Below are positions 1 through 10,477 of a stretch of DNA of 64,000 nt, one piece after another; position 1 is the first letter of the stretch; the number at the start of each line of letters is the position of its first letter. Source of the DNA: Arion vulgaris. Its lineage: Eukaryota > Mollusca > Gastropoda > Stylommatophora > Arionidae. The position numbers and the translations under genes are program-made. The notes under the pieces are model-generated. The model was not told where the DNA came from, searched no databases, and saw only the letters and a program-made list of their open reading frames with translations. The stretch lies in assembly GCA_020796225.1 (NCBI GenBank), contig CM036759.1:69155512-69219511 (forward strand), given 5' to 3'.

Positions 1-226
1 TCGGAAGAGCTCAGTCCACAGTCGAGCACATCATCACTATATGAAGAGGATGACCTGATTGTTGATAGCCCAACCTTTCCCCTGGACATGGCGCTGAGCG
101 TTCTAGATAACCAGAGTGAGATTGTGGCTAAGCAGCAGAACGGTGACATCAAGGACCATAATGTTCTTGGTTTATCGGACGAGCTTAAGCTTGACTTTAT
201 CATTCCCTCTTGGGGACCTGTGCAAG
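1..226 (+). CDS. Penultimate coding exon of an unidentified host gene (5' part outside window)
   Basis: The frame is open from base 1 and gives 75 codons plus one base, ending in CAAG followed by GTATGT at 227, a near-consensus 5' splice site. The peptide is non-repetitive and protein-like: a Ser-rich start, an acidic cluster EEDDLIVD at visible residues 15-22, and an end reading FIIPSWGPVQ. The exon ends in phase 1, and an exon at 2273 with a strong acceptor starts in the complementary phase, giving a Gly codon across the junction and a stop ten codons later. The gene therefore runs left to right and these are its last two coding exons. I do not recognise the protein. An ATG at 88 is in frame but is probably internal, since the frame is open upstream of it. 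Seen: frame, donor, phase match. Inferred: host gene status. Confidence 0.7.
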
Positions 227-339
227 GTATGTATCCAAAACTATCTGAGAATTTTCTTTTATTGTCAATTCCAGACAATAATTCTAGAAAACTTCACAGA
301 CAAAAATGTTCATTTAAAGACAACAAGAATTGCTTCTTC

Positions 340-1230
340 TTCTTCTTCTTTTGTCGTCACACTGCTACCTGGTTGTTGTCCAGTGTTGTCACACTGCTAC
401 TGGGTTGTTGCCCAGTGTCATCACACTGCTACTGGGTTGTTGCCCAGTGTCATCACACTGCTACCGGGTTGTTGCCCAGTGTCATCACACTGCTACCGGG
501 TTGTTGCCCAGTGTCGTGGTTTTCTGTTTTTGTCTTGCGCTGTTCTGGTGGCTTGGTGATTGTTATTTTTGCTCGTTGACAGGATTCTGCTATGCCATCT
601 AACCATCTTTTCGTAGTCTTCCTCTCGCCTTCTTTCCTGATGTTCTGTTGTATACGACTTTGTATACTATGGAGTTTGGTTGCATTCTTATTAAGTGGCC
701 AAACCACTTGCTCTTTGTTTCTCATATGTGACTCAAGCAAGGTTCTGTGCCAACTTTCTTTTAATTTTCTCTTCGAATGTTCCATATTGACCATATGTTA
801 ACCAGTCTGTGTGATTTGTATGTGATCTTTTCTGATGTTGTTGGTAACTTTTTGCAGACACCGCATTTCACATGTAGTTATTTTTTGCGACTGCGCTTTT
901 GCTCATTGTCCAAGTTTGACTCTGATAACATAAAGTAGGTATGAAAATGCTGTTGATCATCTGTTGCTTAGCTGCCAGTGAAATAAATTTGTGGGTGCCT
1001 TAACAATGGGTCTAGCTGGTAGGTTACAGCATTTGTTTTTTGTACTCTAGCCTCTACCTCTCTATCTAGTCTTCCATCTTCTGTGAATATGCTTCCTAAG
1101 TATTTGATTTCTTGCACTTGGTTGATTGTAGTGGCATTGACATGGATGTCTAGTTTATTATATTTTCTTTATATTTTTAGTTTTAGTGTTCTTGCTTAGT
1201 CTAAGATTATGTTAATTTCTTCCCAAGAAT
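340..1230 (-). mobile_element. LINE-alpha 3' portion (reverse transcriptase C-terminus), decayed
   Basis: Read on the minus strand, about 1010-1170 gives a reverse-transcriptase thumb-like stretch with IKYLGSIFTEDGRLDREVEA. The family's C-terminal signature follows: CEMRC-like residues, then at 453-794 VVWPLNKN and a RKRWLDGIAESCQ-like motif. This is the tail of a non-LTR retrotransposon polyprotein of the class usually labelled endonuclease-reverse transcriptase. It contains stops and frameshifts and lies antisense in the intron of the left-edge gene. Its 3' end, at low coordinates, carries a tandem array and then (GAA)n. Confidence 0.65.
353..512. repeat. Tandem array, 32-bp unit x 5, at the LINE-alpha 3' end
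   Basis: Five units of exactly 32 bp share the core GGGTTGTTGCCCAGT. The same LINE 3' segment is single-copy at about 8780-8815 and amplified with other periods at 42957 and 52565. Confidence 0.9.
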
Positions 1231-1269
1231 TTCCAGTGATTGTTAAAAAACAGTCACCATTTTGATATT

Positions 1270-1768
1270 TCATTTACACTGTGGCATACCAGGAAAGGAA
1301 AAGACTGACAAACTCGCAAGGGCTGGAGGGAGCCTAACACAACACCACCCAATAGCGAAACACGTACAAAGTACTATAGTTTTACAAAATACAGAAACAG
1401 TGACGATAAACAGCAACGTTTCGACCAAAAGCTCTTTATCAAGCAAACGATACAACAGGAGTGACGAATTTTACAGAACACTTACAAATGGACGATTACG
1501 GAAACATTCAAACGTATTCTGCCTTTTGGTCGAAACGTTGCTGTTTATCGTCACTGTTTCTGTATTTTGTAAAACTATAGTACTTTGTTTGTACGTGTTT
1601 CGCTATTTTACTAAGTTTTACTGCAGTGTTCCCCCTTTTTCGATAATCACCACCCAACACAAAGCTTTACAGAAGCAAAAGTTCTCCTGAAACAATCCAG
1701 AAAAATTATGTGGAGAAAAACAAATGGAGTATACAACCCAGAGCACGACAGTGTAAATACATCTGTCG
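1270..1768 (+). mobile_element. LINE-epsilon RNase H fragment, split by an inserted element
   Basis: Codons from about 1273 read HCGIPGKEKTDKLARAGG, the C-terminal His/Asp motif region of the RNase H domain found in several LINE clades, then LTQHHP. The frame is cut at 1350 and resumes at 1648 with HPTQSFTEAKVLLKQ and YNPEHD. A paralogue at 60985-62300 reads LTQHHPTQSFTEAK without interruption, so 1351-1647 is an insertion. The fragment stops near 1768, where a D1 repeat begins. Confidence 0.75.
1351..1647. mobile_element. Inverted-repeat DNA transposon (MITE-like) with 8-bp target duplication
   Basis: The left arm 1351-1431 is the reverse complement of 1523-1607 apart from one 4-nt indel, giving arms of about 81-85 bp. 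CACCACCC occurs directly on both sides (1343-1350 and 1648-1655) but only once in the uninterrupted LINE paralogue, which supports an 8-bp target-site duplication. The 40 bp after the right arm also lie inside the duplication, so the ends are asymmetric. No transposase is present. An 8-bp duplication is typical of hAT-type elements, but the superfamily is not proven. Confidence 0.7.
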
Positions 1769-1938
1769 GGGCCCGCAAGGGAAGCAAAGAATAGTACCAC
1801 TGTGACCTACAAGGCGTGTCATAAGAGACAACTGATGTAGAACCTAAGGAAGCTACATTAGTAAATAAAAAGCATTGCATAAATCGGATGTACTGGCCTA
1901 CTTGTAGACGCATAACTGGCACAATGTCTGGACTGCAT
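1768..1938 (+). mobile_element. D1 dispersed repeat, 3'-truncated copy
   Basis: Shares the D1 landmarks: GCAAAGAATAGTACCACTG, a segment ending in AAATAAAAAGC, and ACTTGTAGACGCATAACTGG. It lacks the terminal GAA-rich tail. Confidence 0.7.
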
Positions 1939-1939
1939 C

Positions 1940-2140
1940 GTTCTGTTTACAAGTACATTTTTTCCCTAGGATTGTTGCCGGAGCTACAGAGTTCATGCTT
2001 TGTCCAATACTCGGGGGCCATTTCTGCGGAGAGAGATCAAACGATATGGGGAAACCCGATGGAGGCGCAATACTCTCGGCAGGTGGCATCATGCCATTTC
2101 TGTGGAGAGGATCGAACCTTATGGGGTAAAGCTCGGCGCA
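1940..2140 (+). mobile_element. SINE-D related fragment
   Basis: Shares GATTGTTGCCGGAGCTACAG and a following GCCATTTCTGYGGAGAG block with 17225-17440 and 58370-58560. The tRNA-like head is missing and part of the block is duplicated. Confidence 0.5.
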
Positions 2141-2272
2141 ATGAAGTCAATCTTACAGATTTAGTCCCAGATCATATGCCTAAGCAGGGAATGCACTAAC
2201 TACTACACAATCGCAGCTCTTTCACGATGTTGATGGTAAAAATGTAATTATTCTGTTTTCTTTTGTTGACAG

Positions 2273-2304
2273 GTTCTCTGGACTTGATCAAACACGGCCA
2301 GTAG
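2273..2304 (+). CDS. Terminal coding exon of the same unidentified gene, with stop codon
   Basis: A pyrimidine-rich tract at 2250-2270 leads into GACAG at 2268-2272, a strong 3' splice site. A branch-like CTAAC lies at 2196-2200, somewhat far upstream. Joined to the exon ending at 226, the split Gly codon is followed by SLDLIKHGQ and a TAG stop at 2302-2304, so the visible C-terminus is SWGPVQ-G-SLDLIKHGQ. The exon is short, and the support is the matching phase, the quality of both splice sites and the immediate stop. The 2046-bp intron is made almost wholly of transposon remnants, which is compatible with an animal intron. RNA reads across 226/2273 would settle it. Confidence 0.6.
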
Positions 2305-2910
2305 GCTCCTCCAGGTGTAACACGAATGTTGTCTTACACACTTCCCTCTCACACTGTATGGCATATTGTCATGTGTACTCTTGTGACACACCGCTGCTGG
2401 TTCAGCGACATGACTCTGTGCCCCCGTCATCAAGTGCTGCTGGACAGTTCTGATGGCGCCCCAGGTCAAAGGTCATAAAGCTGCAGGACAGCCACGGGAT
2501 GACCAGTGTCTCTCTCTGCTGGACAGGAAGAAATTCGATCATCTAAAATATACACAAACCTTTCAGTTGACATCTTGCATACATTACGTCAGGTTACACT
2601 GCCTATTTCAGACGCTGGACTAAAATTTTCACACTAACATCTACATTCCACATCTATTTCACATGAATTGAAAAAGATATCTTCATTTTTTTTTAAAAAC
2701 ACAACTTGGGCAATGATGAATCAAGAAAATATATGGACCATCTTGACAATAATGAAAGGGACGTAACTAAAATTATTCAACAAGTGGCCATCATGGATGT
2801 GCCCTTACAAAGACATTGAATATATTTCATGAATTTTGTGCATCATTTCTGGTTTTATTTCTTTGTTGATAGTTTACTTGTGTTAAATTTTATTATGTTT
2901 TACATTAAGA
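2305..2910 (+). other. Probable 3' UTR and flank of the left-edge gene; no other feature seen
   Basis: Non-repetitive sequence follows the TAG stop. I see no clear open frame and no AATAAA close to the stop. An AATAAA near 3664 and an ATTAAA near 3365 are possible but distant polyadenylation signals. Confidence 0.3.
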
Positions 2911-2914
2911 AGAG

Positions 2915-3075
2915 ATGTCATATCTTTTCATTTCTTCTTCATTGCGTCTCGGTTTCGTATGCTCGTCTAAACCATGAGATGGGTTGCCTCTAGGAAGCTG
3001 CATGTCAGTTGGAGCTCCTCCAGAGTTCCCCATAGCTTGCTCTGTTCACAAGGCCATGTAACTTTTCAGTTAAGA
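2915..3075 (-). mobile_element. LINE-epsilon extreme 3' end
   Basis: The minus strand matches the LINE C-terminal tail at 56060-56280 in the region AGAGCAAGCTATGGG through CGAGCATACGAAACCGA and ends in GAAGAAG. Confidence 0.55.
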
Positions 3076-3159
3076 TAAGAAAGATTTTATGTTTTTCTAA
3101 TGCATTGCAAGCGAATACATTGGAAAACACATTGTAGTCGAATTAATGTTTTAATCAAT

Positions 3160-3612
3160 TCTGGTTCGCTCCTCGGGAGCCATCAGGATATTTTTCCAGA
3201 GATCCTGATCTCAGTGTACGTGAGATGGAGTTCCTAATCTTATCAGAGACGGACGCTAAAACATAGGTCTCGTGTTCAAGTTGAGCATGTAAAAGACCCC
3301 TTGGCAGTTAAAAATCAAGAAGAACAGGCTGGAAAGCCGCAGCCAGGACAAAATTCATCAGAAAGATTAAAAAGTAAAATATCCTACAAAATATTTGAAC
3401 CGCTCTTCTAAATTACATCGGGAACCATCGTCAATGCGATCTTCTAAATTACATGAGAACTGATCTCTAAATTAGCATGAACATCATATCTTCAAAATTT
3501 CATCGGAAAATATCGTCAATGCGATCTTCTGTGTACAAAAAATTGGAGCACACATAGTTACTCACCGAAGTGCAATGATGATGGGATCTATCAATCAATC
3601 AATCACTACGCA
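3160..3612 (+). mobile_element. SINE-C copy, head partly missing
   Basis: Shares with 38505, 48530 and 62855 the blocks GGAGCCATC, GAGACGGACG, GTGTTCAAGTTGAGCA and AGGCTGGAAAGCCGC. It ends in GTGCAATGATGATGG and an ATCA-rich tail near 3590-3605. Confidence 0.6.
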
Positions 3613-4074
3613 GGTGTATGTGCACATGAAGATGTCGGTTTTCTTATTTTTGTTCAACATAATTTAATAAACGACGTAAAATTTATTGATAGGGTCTTGC
3701 TCAGACCACAACTTGGACATGGAATAGAGCCTTAGTCAAGTCTGATTCATTGACCTCTGTCGTCTCACTCCCCTTTGTCTTAGACCCCCCACCCCCAACA
3801 TCTACGTATAGCAGTGGCTCTCAAACTATCGGAAGTTGTGACACGCTGAAGACGCATACACAATCGTCTGACGCACTACACAAAACAACTAAATTAATAA
3901 GATGCAAAAAATCAAAGAAATGCAGAAATAATTGGAAAATGCAAAGTGCCTTTATTCATCATTTAATTTCTGCCTTAAGAGTATGGGCCTGATATGTCTT
4001 GGCACTTTTTACCTTGTTGCCTGCTGGCACCGATTGCAAACCGATCTAGATTCTAGGCACTATATTGGCACTGG
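3613..4074. other. Unique sequence, no gene seen
   Basis: A short open stretch at 3750-3992 has no recognisable domain, no splice context and no repeat. Confidence 0.3.
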
Positions 4075-4535
4075 GACGGGGACATACTTTGAGAACCAGT
4101 AGTTTAGAGACATCTTTGCGTGGAGAGACATATTTTGAGAACCACTAGTTTCGAGACATCTTTGTCTGGAGAGACATACTTTGAGAACCACTAGTTTAGA
4201 GACATCTTTGCCTGGAGAGACATACTTTGAGAACCACTAGTTTAGAGACATCTTTGTCTGGAGAGACATACTTTGAGAACCACTAGTTTAGAGACATCTT
4301 TGTCTGGAGAGACATACTTTGAGAACCACTAGTTTAGAGACATCTTTGCCTGGAGAGACATACTTTGAGAACCACTAGTTTAGAGACATCTTTGTCTGGA
4401 GAGACATACTTTGAGAACCACTAGTTTAGAGACATCTTTGTCTGGAGAGACATACTTTGAGAACCACCACCCCTAGTTTAGAGACATCTTTGTCTGGAGA
4501 GACATACTTTGAGAACCACTAGTTTCGAGACATCA
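4075..4535. repeat. Tandem array, 46-bp unit x about 10
   Basis: Units share ACTTTGAGAACCACTAG and GAGACATCTTTG. One unit carries a small CCACCC insertion near 4465. The first unit is diverged. Confidence 0.9.
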
Positions 4536-4611
4536 TTATGAAAGCTAGTTCCCTGATTGGCATTTCTTTTACTAACACAAAATTGAAGATTGATATCCAT
4601 TGCACCTGTGT

Positions 4612-4868
4612 GTTGGCGGGGCTCACAAGGGGAGCAAAGAATAGTAACACTCCAGCCTACAAGGCATGTCATAAGAGATGACTAAGGTAGGGGCCTAGGA
4701 AAGCTATCCTAGTAAATAAACAGTGTCGCAGAAATCAGATGTGCTGGTCCTACTAGAATACGCTTAACTGGCACAATGTATAATCACTCTTAGGCTCAGA
4801 TCACATACAAATCACAAAGAGTGGTTTAACAAGTGGTCGATATGGAGAGTTGAAAGAAGAAGAAGCAG
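4612..4868 (+). mobile_element. D1 dispersed repeat, near full length
   Basis: Contains GGAGCAAAGAATAGTAACAC, AAATAAACAGTGTCGCAGAA, AGATCACATACAAATCAC and GGTCGATATGGAG, ending in an AGAAGAAGAAG tail. Confidence 0.75.
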
Positions 4869-4985
4869 AAATATGTATTGATTATTTTTTATGCTCATTA
4901 TTATTTTATTTGTGTTTCTGATATTGTGTGCCTTTTATGCATTTGTATAAGATGTTGTAGGGATGAGAGTTAGTGCCTCTTTATT

Positions 4986-5352
4986 GTTAGATATTCACTT
5001 CAAATTCACTTCACAGACAACAAAGTTAGGTATTCACTTCACAGACAACAAAGTTAGGTATTCACTTCACAGACAACTATGTTAGGTATTCACTTCACAG
5101 ACAACTAAGTTAGGTATTCACTTCAGAACTCAGTTAGGTATTCACTTCACAGACAGCTATGTTAGATATTCACTTCACAGACAGCTATGTTAGATATTCA
5201 CTTCATAGACAGCATGTTATGTATTCACTTCACAGACAACTATGTTAGATATTCACTTCACAGACAGCTATGTTAGATATTCACTTCACAGACAACTAAG
5301 TTTAAGTATTCACTTCACAGACAACTATGTTAGATATTCACTTCACAGTTAA
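4986..5352. repeat. Tandem array, 28-29-bp unit x about 13
   Basis: Core GTATTCACTTCACAGACA alternates with AACTAAGTTAG and GCTATGTTAGA variants. Confidence 0.85.
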
Positions 5353-5868
5353 CAATGTTATTAACATGGCAGTAGTATTGCAGCTTTCACATTGCTATTA
5401 TTGTTAATATTTACACCTTGCTTACAACTTTGCCTTGCCCTACTTCACGGCATTGTTCAAGCATCCATTTTAACAGCTGCTTTTTTTTTAAAACTACATT
5501 TGAGCCATGCAGGTCATGGGATCATTTGTTAAGTTTACTTTGACAGCTGTCAATTAAAAGATAGGAGATCAGGTCATGTTTTATTGTGATTATATTTCTC
5601 ATATATTCTTGTATTATGATGTCATCATACAGCAGCCATTGCTTTGTGTTATATTTATGCTGTGTGTTTGTGCGTGTGTGTGTGTGTGATATATTTATAT
5701 TATTGTATGGACACCATCAATATGAGACATCTTTTTGTCCTGCCTATTTCTTTTTATTTATTTCTGCTCCCAATAGAGCATAGGACTGCAACTTATCACT
5801 AATATTTTAGTAGTTTTTTAGTTCAACGTTCACTTCAGACACATACATGCAGATACTACTTCACGATA
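5353..5868. other. Unique AT-rich sequence with a short TG microsatellite
   Basis: A (TG)n tract lies near 5668-5688. No supported gene. Confidence 0.3.
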
Positions 5869-5869
5869 T

Positions 5870-6262
5870 TAAGCCATAGGGAACAAGTCCAAACTGCTGG
5901 ACTATTGAAGAAGAAAAAGAAAACTCCTCTTGGTACCCATTTACATCTGGGTAGACTAGCTAGAGAGATCCAAATACTATCTTTAACCACGAACAGCTTA
6001 CACAATGTCAACAAGAGAATAGGAACATCATCATACAAAAGAAATGCTGGGGATGGATCAGAGATATGATATGCATGGAGACAAACTATGTCATGAAAAC
6101 TGCACAGAGATGGACACCAGAGGGTAAACGAAAACATGGGAGACCCAAAACGACATGGGGGAGAACAGTAGAACAAGAGCTGACAGAGGACATCCACGAA
6201 TATAGAAGAATGATGTGCATATTTGTTGCTGCCGTAAGTGTCAGGTGCGTCACAGGCTAGAG
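5870..6262 (+). mobile_element. LINE-beta 3' portion
   Basis: The plus strand reads a LINE C-terminal region: a WGWIRDMICMETNYVMKTA-like stretch, then TPEGKRKHGRPKTTW and RTVEQEL. This GKRKxGRPKTTW motif is common at the C-terminus of LINE polyproteins. The last 55-60 bp are repeated immediately at 6270-6335. Confidence 0.6.
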
Positions 6263-6338
6263 AGAGACACTAGAGATTTGTTGCTGCCGTAAGTGTCAGG
6301 TGTGTCACAGGCTAGAGAGAGAGAGACACTAGAGAATT
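6215..6338. repeat. Two-copy tandem duplication of a LINE-beta end
   Basis: TTGTTGCTGCCGTAAGTGTC through GTCACAGGCTAGAGAGAGAC occurs twice in direct succession. Confidence 0.8.
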
Positions 6339-6509
6339 GGTCATACTTTGAACTGAATACCCAACCATATTTCTGATATATTCCAGCTTACAATTTACAA
6401 GCATTAACATGGCAGTCAAATGACAACTGATAAACTGCATATTTATTCCAACTCTCTGCTATCAGTGCCAAACATGGCCCCTGACTAAGACACAAGAAAG
6501 AAAGATTAC

Positions 6510-6860
6510 AACATGTGAAATGAGATGTCTACGAAAAGCTGTCAACGTTACAAGGAGAGATAGAGTGCGAAACGAGAATATCAGAAGCATCGTTGGTACT
6601 ATACCATGCATACAGTACATCGAGAAGCAAAGAATCAAGTGGTTCGGCCATCTAATGAGAATGGAACCACATTTACTACCATCACGTGCCTACAATAATC
6701 GACACTCAGGGCGCAGAGCACAAGGCAGGCCAAGAACACGATGGTTAGATTCTCAGAGTCCCTGCGAAAGCATGGACTGACAATGTCAAGCGCAGCACAC
6801 CTGGCACAAGATAGAAAACTAACTCTCCCACGACGCTTTCACGGCAAATGTGGTTAAGAT
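6510..6860 (+). mobile_element. LINE-alpha C-terminal fragment
   Basis: Reads EMRCLRKAVNVTRRDRVRNE, then IEKQRIKWFGHLMRM and GRPRTRWLD, the C-terminal signature of the LINE-alpha type. Coding potential ends near 6780. Confidence 0.7.
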
Positions 6861-6921
6861 AAGATAAAATTACCTGCTAAAAAACTTTTTTATTTGAAAC
6901 TGAATTTTGAAAATCCCCAAA

Positions 6922-7050
6922 ATGACAACAATAGATATTATATGTGTTTTAACTTTTTGTTTTGCCGTATGCTGGACATACGGTCAAGAAAACGAAGTAA
7001 CCTACGTTACAGCCTCAGTTGTACGCTGGACGATCAGGGACTTAGTTAAA
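6922..7050 (+). CDS. Possible first exon encoding a signal peptide (weak)
   Basis: An ATG at 6922 in a favourable context (CAAAATGA) starts MTTIDIICVLTFCFAVCW followed by TYGQENE, which looks like a secretory signal peptide with a cleavage site near the Gly. The frame continues only into tandem repeats, so a real gene would need a splice donor near 6995-7050; none is convincing. Not recognised. It could be chance, because hydrophobic frames are common in AT-rich DNA. Confidence 0.15.
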
Positions 7051-7125
7051 ATATACATAATTCTACACATATGTCACATTTGTTTATTTCTGTATGGTCT
7101 ATTTGTTAGTCAGAATATACACATT

Positions 7126-7213
7126 ATTACCACATTACTACTACATTACTACTACATTACTACTACATTACTACTATATTACTACTACATTACTACTACA
7201 TTACTACTACATT
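7126..7213. repeat. Short array, 9-bp unit
   Basis: TACTACATT repeated about nine times, leading straight into the next array. Confidence 0.85.
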
Positions 7214-7461
7214 ACTTTGAGAAAGAGATAACAATACTACTATATTACTTTGAGAAAGAGATAACAATACTACCACATTACTTTGAGAAAGAGATAACAA
7301 TACTACTACATTACTTTGAGAAAGAGATAACAATACTACTATATTACTTTCAGAAAGAGATAACAATACTACTACATTACTTTGAGAAAGAGATAACAAT
7401 ACTACTATATTACTTTGAGAAAGAGATAACAATACTACTATATTACTTTGAGAAAGAGATG
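7211..7461. repeat. Tandem array, 33-bp unit x 7.5
   Basis: Core ACTTTGAGAAAGAGATAACA. The period is divisible by three, so open frames on both strands here are by-products. Confidence 0.9.
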
Positions 7462-7502
7462 ATAGGGGGTGGATTTGGTTGAATGATTAGAGTGCTGGCT
7501 CT

Positions 7503-7575
7503 CATTCAGTACGCCATTCAGTACGCCATTCAGTACGTCATTCAGTACGTCATTCAGTACGTCATTCAGTACGGT
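7503..7575. repeat. Short array, 12-bp unit x 6
   Basis: CATTCAGTACGY repeated. Confidence 0.9.
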
Positions 7576-7609
7576 CAAGGAGTTTTTTTGTGTCATGGGT
7601 ATGAAGAAA

Positions 7610-7705
7610 AATGCTAACTTGAATAGTTCCAGTGACTACACTAGCCATGCAACCATTAACTTCCACAGTCCCCCCTGTCCTACACTGCCCTAAACAGTGG
7701 TATTT
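7610..7705 (-). repeat. Minor dispersed repeat shared with 24385-24470
   Basis: The reverse strand contains TTTAGGGCAGTGTAGGACAG and an AGTTAATGG block, matched at 24390-24465 on the plus strand. Confidence 0.45.
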
Positions 7706-7962
7706 ATTGCAGAGCAGTAATGATATTTTTAAAAATAAATTAAAATATTGATTTTAAAAATCGCTAAATAATTCTAAATTTGAAATAAAACGAACATATA
7801 GTCTTCAGAATAAAACTGGATAGAGTCGATGCATATATACTCGGCGGGCTCGTTTTTAAGCTAGCTAACAGTGTCTGCAGCAGCATTACACTTAAAGTGT
7901 GCTCCATGTTACTATTGTAAATGTTCATCAAACTCACAAAGTCCATGTACCTGCACTCAACT

Positions 7963-8330
7963 AAACTTGCACATTGTGCGACGACAGCAAAACTAGACTT
8001 GCACATTGTGCGACAACAGCAAGCTAAACTTGCACATTGTGCTGTCATCGACAGCAAAACTAGGCTTGCACATTGTGCGACAACAGCAAGGCTAAACTTG
8101 CACATTGTGCGACTACAGCAAAATTAAGCTTGCACATTGTGCTATGATAGCATGACAGACTGCTTTAATCATCTCAAAACTAGACTTGCACATTGTGCGA
8201 CAACAGCAAGGCTAAACTTGCACATTGTGCGACAACAGCAAAATTAAGCTTGCACATTGTGCGACTACAGCAAAATTAAGCTTGCACATTGTGCTATGAT
8301 AGCATGACAGACTGCTTTTAATCATCTAGA
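7963..8330. repeat. Composite array of about 31-bp units with higher-order duplication
   Basis: CTTGCACATTGTGC recurs about 12 times. A longer block ending in GCTATGATAGCATGACAGAC occurs at 8140 and 8290, so the array also repeats at about 147 bp. Confidence 0.85.
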
Positions 8331-8554
8331 ATTTTCCCCTCTTCTTCCTCTTGTCTTTCAGGCCCCAGTTGGGGTATAGGCCCTCAACCATCTCATGTCA
8401 CTTTGTGGCTAAATGGATTTTGTAGCTAACAATTGTTTAACATTTTGTTAAACCCAACAACATGCGAGGGCTAATGACCACCTAATCAAAACTCAAATAT
8501 ACTTATTTTTCATCTTAAGCATTTATCCGATATGAATTCAGACGTAGTCAGGTC

Positions 8555-8815
8555 ACTTTGTATGACAGAACCTTGCTGGAATTACATTGAGAAACAAAGA
8601 ATCAGGTGGTTATTTAACCAAACTCCACTGTATACAGAGTCTTCTACAACAAAACATCAGGGAGGAAGACCACGAAAAGATGGATAGATAACATAGCAGA
8701 GTCCTGTCAAAAAGTAATATTATCTATCGCCCAAGTCACTAGAGCAGAGCAAGACACAAACAGAAAACTGCAACACTGGGCAACAACTCATTAACAGTGT
8801 GATGACAAAAGAAGA
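8555..8815 (+). mobile_element. LINE-alpha 3' end, single-copy tail
   Basis: Degenerate coding for YIEKQRIRW and GRPRK, then a 3' end with ACACTGGGCAACAACTC and an AGAAGAAA tail. It shows the unamplified form of the segment that is tandem at 353 and 42957. Confidence 0.65.
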
Positions 8816-8919
8816 AAAATATATACTTGATTCTTGATCTACCATCCGACTATATTTTTTATTGTGTGTTTTTCTTATTTGTGTTTCTCTGATACAATTC
8901 TCTCTAAAAATGTGTCTTT

Positions 8920-9758
8920 GTGCCTTTCATGTCAGTGTCCATGTCTGTCTTTCTTGTCAATGTCCATGCCTGCCTTTCATGTCACTGTCCATGCCTGCCT
9001 TTCATGTCACTGTCTATGCCTGCCTTTCTTGTCAGTGTCCATGCCTGCCTTTCTTGTCAGTGTCCATGCCTGCCTTTCTTGTCAATGTCCATGCCTGCCT
9101 TTCATGTCAATGTCCATGCCTGCCTTTCTTGTCAATGTCCATGCCTGCCTTTCTTGTCAGTGTCCATGCCTGCCTTTCTTGTCAATGTCCATGCCTGCCT
9201 TTCATGTCACTGTCTATGCCTGCCTTTCTTGTCAATGTCCATGCCTGCCTTTCTTGTCAATGTCCATGCCTGCCTTTCTTGTCAATGTCCATGCCTGCCT
9301 TTCATGTCAATGTCCATGCCTGCCTTTCTTGTCAATGTCCATGCCTGCCTTTCTTGTCAATGTCGATGCCTGCCTTTCTTGTCAATGTCCATGCCTGCCT
9401 TTCTTGTCAATGTCCATGCCTGCCTTTCATGTCAATGTCCATGCCTGCCTTTCTTGTCAATGTCCATGCCTGCCTTTCATGTCAATGTCCATGCCTGCCT
9501 TTCTTGTCAATGTCCATGCCTGCCTTTCATGTCAATGTCCATGCCTGCCTTTCTTGTCAATGTCCATGCCTGCCTTTCTTGTCAATGTCCATGCCTGCCT
9601 TTCTTGTCAATGTCCATGCCTGCCTTTCATGTCACTGTCTATGCCTGCCTTTCTTGTCAGTGTCCATGCCTGCCTTTCTTGTCAGTGTCCATACCTGCCT
9701 TTCTTGTCCATGCCTGCCTTTCATGTCACTGTCCATGCCTGCCTTTCTTGTCATATTT
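8920..9758. repeat. Tandem array, 25-bp unit x about 33
   Basis: Core TGTCCATGCCTGCCTTTC. The unit has no stop in any forward frame, so all three forward frames are open for about 280-330 codons. Confidence 0.95.
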
Positions 9759-9759
9759 A

Positions 9760-10477
9760 CAGTAAATTTATTTGTTTGAAATTATATATTACTCATTCCA
9801 AAACAAAAATGAACCCATCGTAATACCAACTCCGAGCTGGCTCGTCTTCGCTAGTTTTCATGTTTTTCTGGGTTTGTTTTGTTTTCCAAATAAAGAATAG
9901 AAAATGCAACTTTTTTTGGTTCTAGTTTTTATTTCTCATGTTTCTTTTCAGCATTGATGGAAGTTATAAGTATATCAATGTTGTAAATGTTTCTGATCAG
10001 GGTGAGTTTAATGTTATAATGTTGGCTTGTGGAGGGGGGCTCTGGAGAGCTAAAGGCTGGGGAAGTAAACCCTGATAGAAAACCCCCACTGCATTGTGGG
10101 TCAGCACAGTTAGACAGAAGTAGGTTAGAAGAGTAAACCTTGATCACAAATCTGGAAAAAGGGACACTATGGCAGTTGATGGTTAAGTGTGTATTCCTTG
10201 CCATCTTCTAGCATTCCCTGCAAATCCTACTTGATTCCAAACGTATGGACTTTGTCTTTCCTTTGTGTGAAACAGTTTGTGTGGTAGAGATGGGGTTTGT
10301 TCAAAATGGACATGGCACATTCCCCATATCAGTTGCCCAAGCTAGAGGAGAGGACACTTCATCCTTGCATTCGGCTCGGACACAGCAGGGGAAGCAACAA
10401 TGACAAGAGACTTAGTGATGAGCTGAAAGACAAGAGAGACAAGCACACACAGATGTTCTCACAGTAAAACACCGTGA
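9760..10477. other. Unique sequence, no gene seen
   Basis: An AATAAAG lies near 9890. A small TGACCATCTGAC triplication follows near 10478-10512. Nothing else recognisable. Confidence 0.3.
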
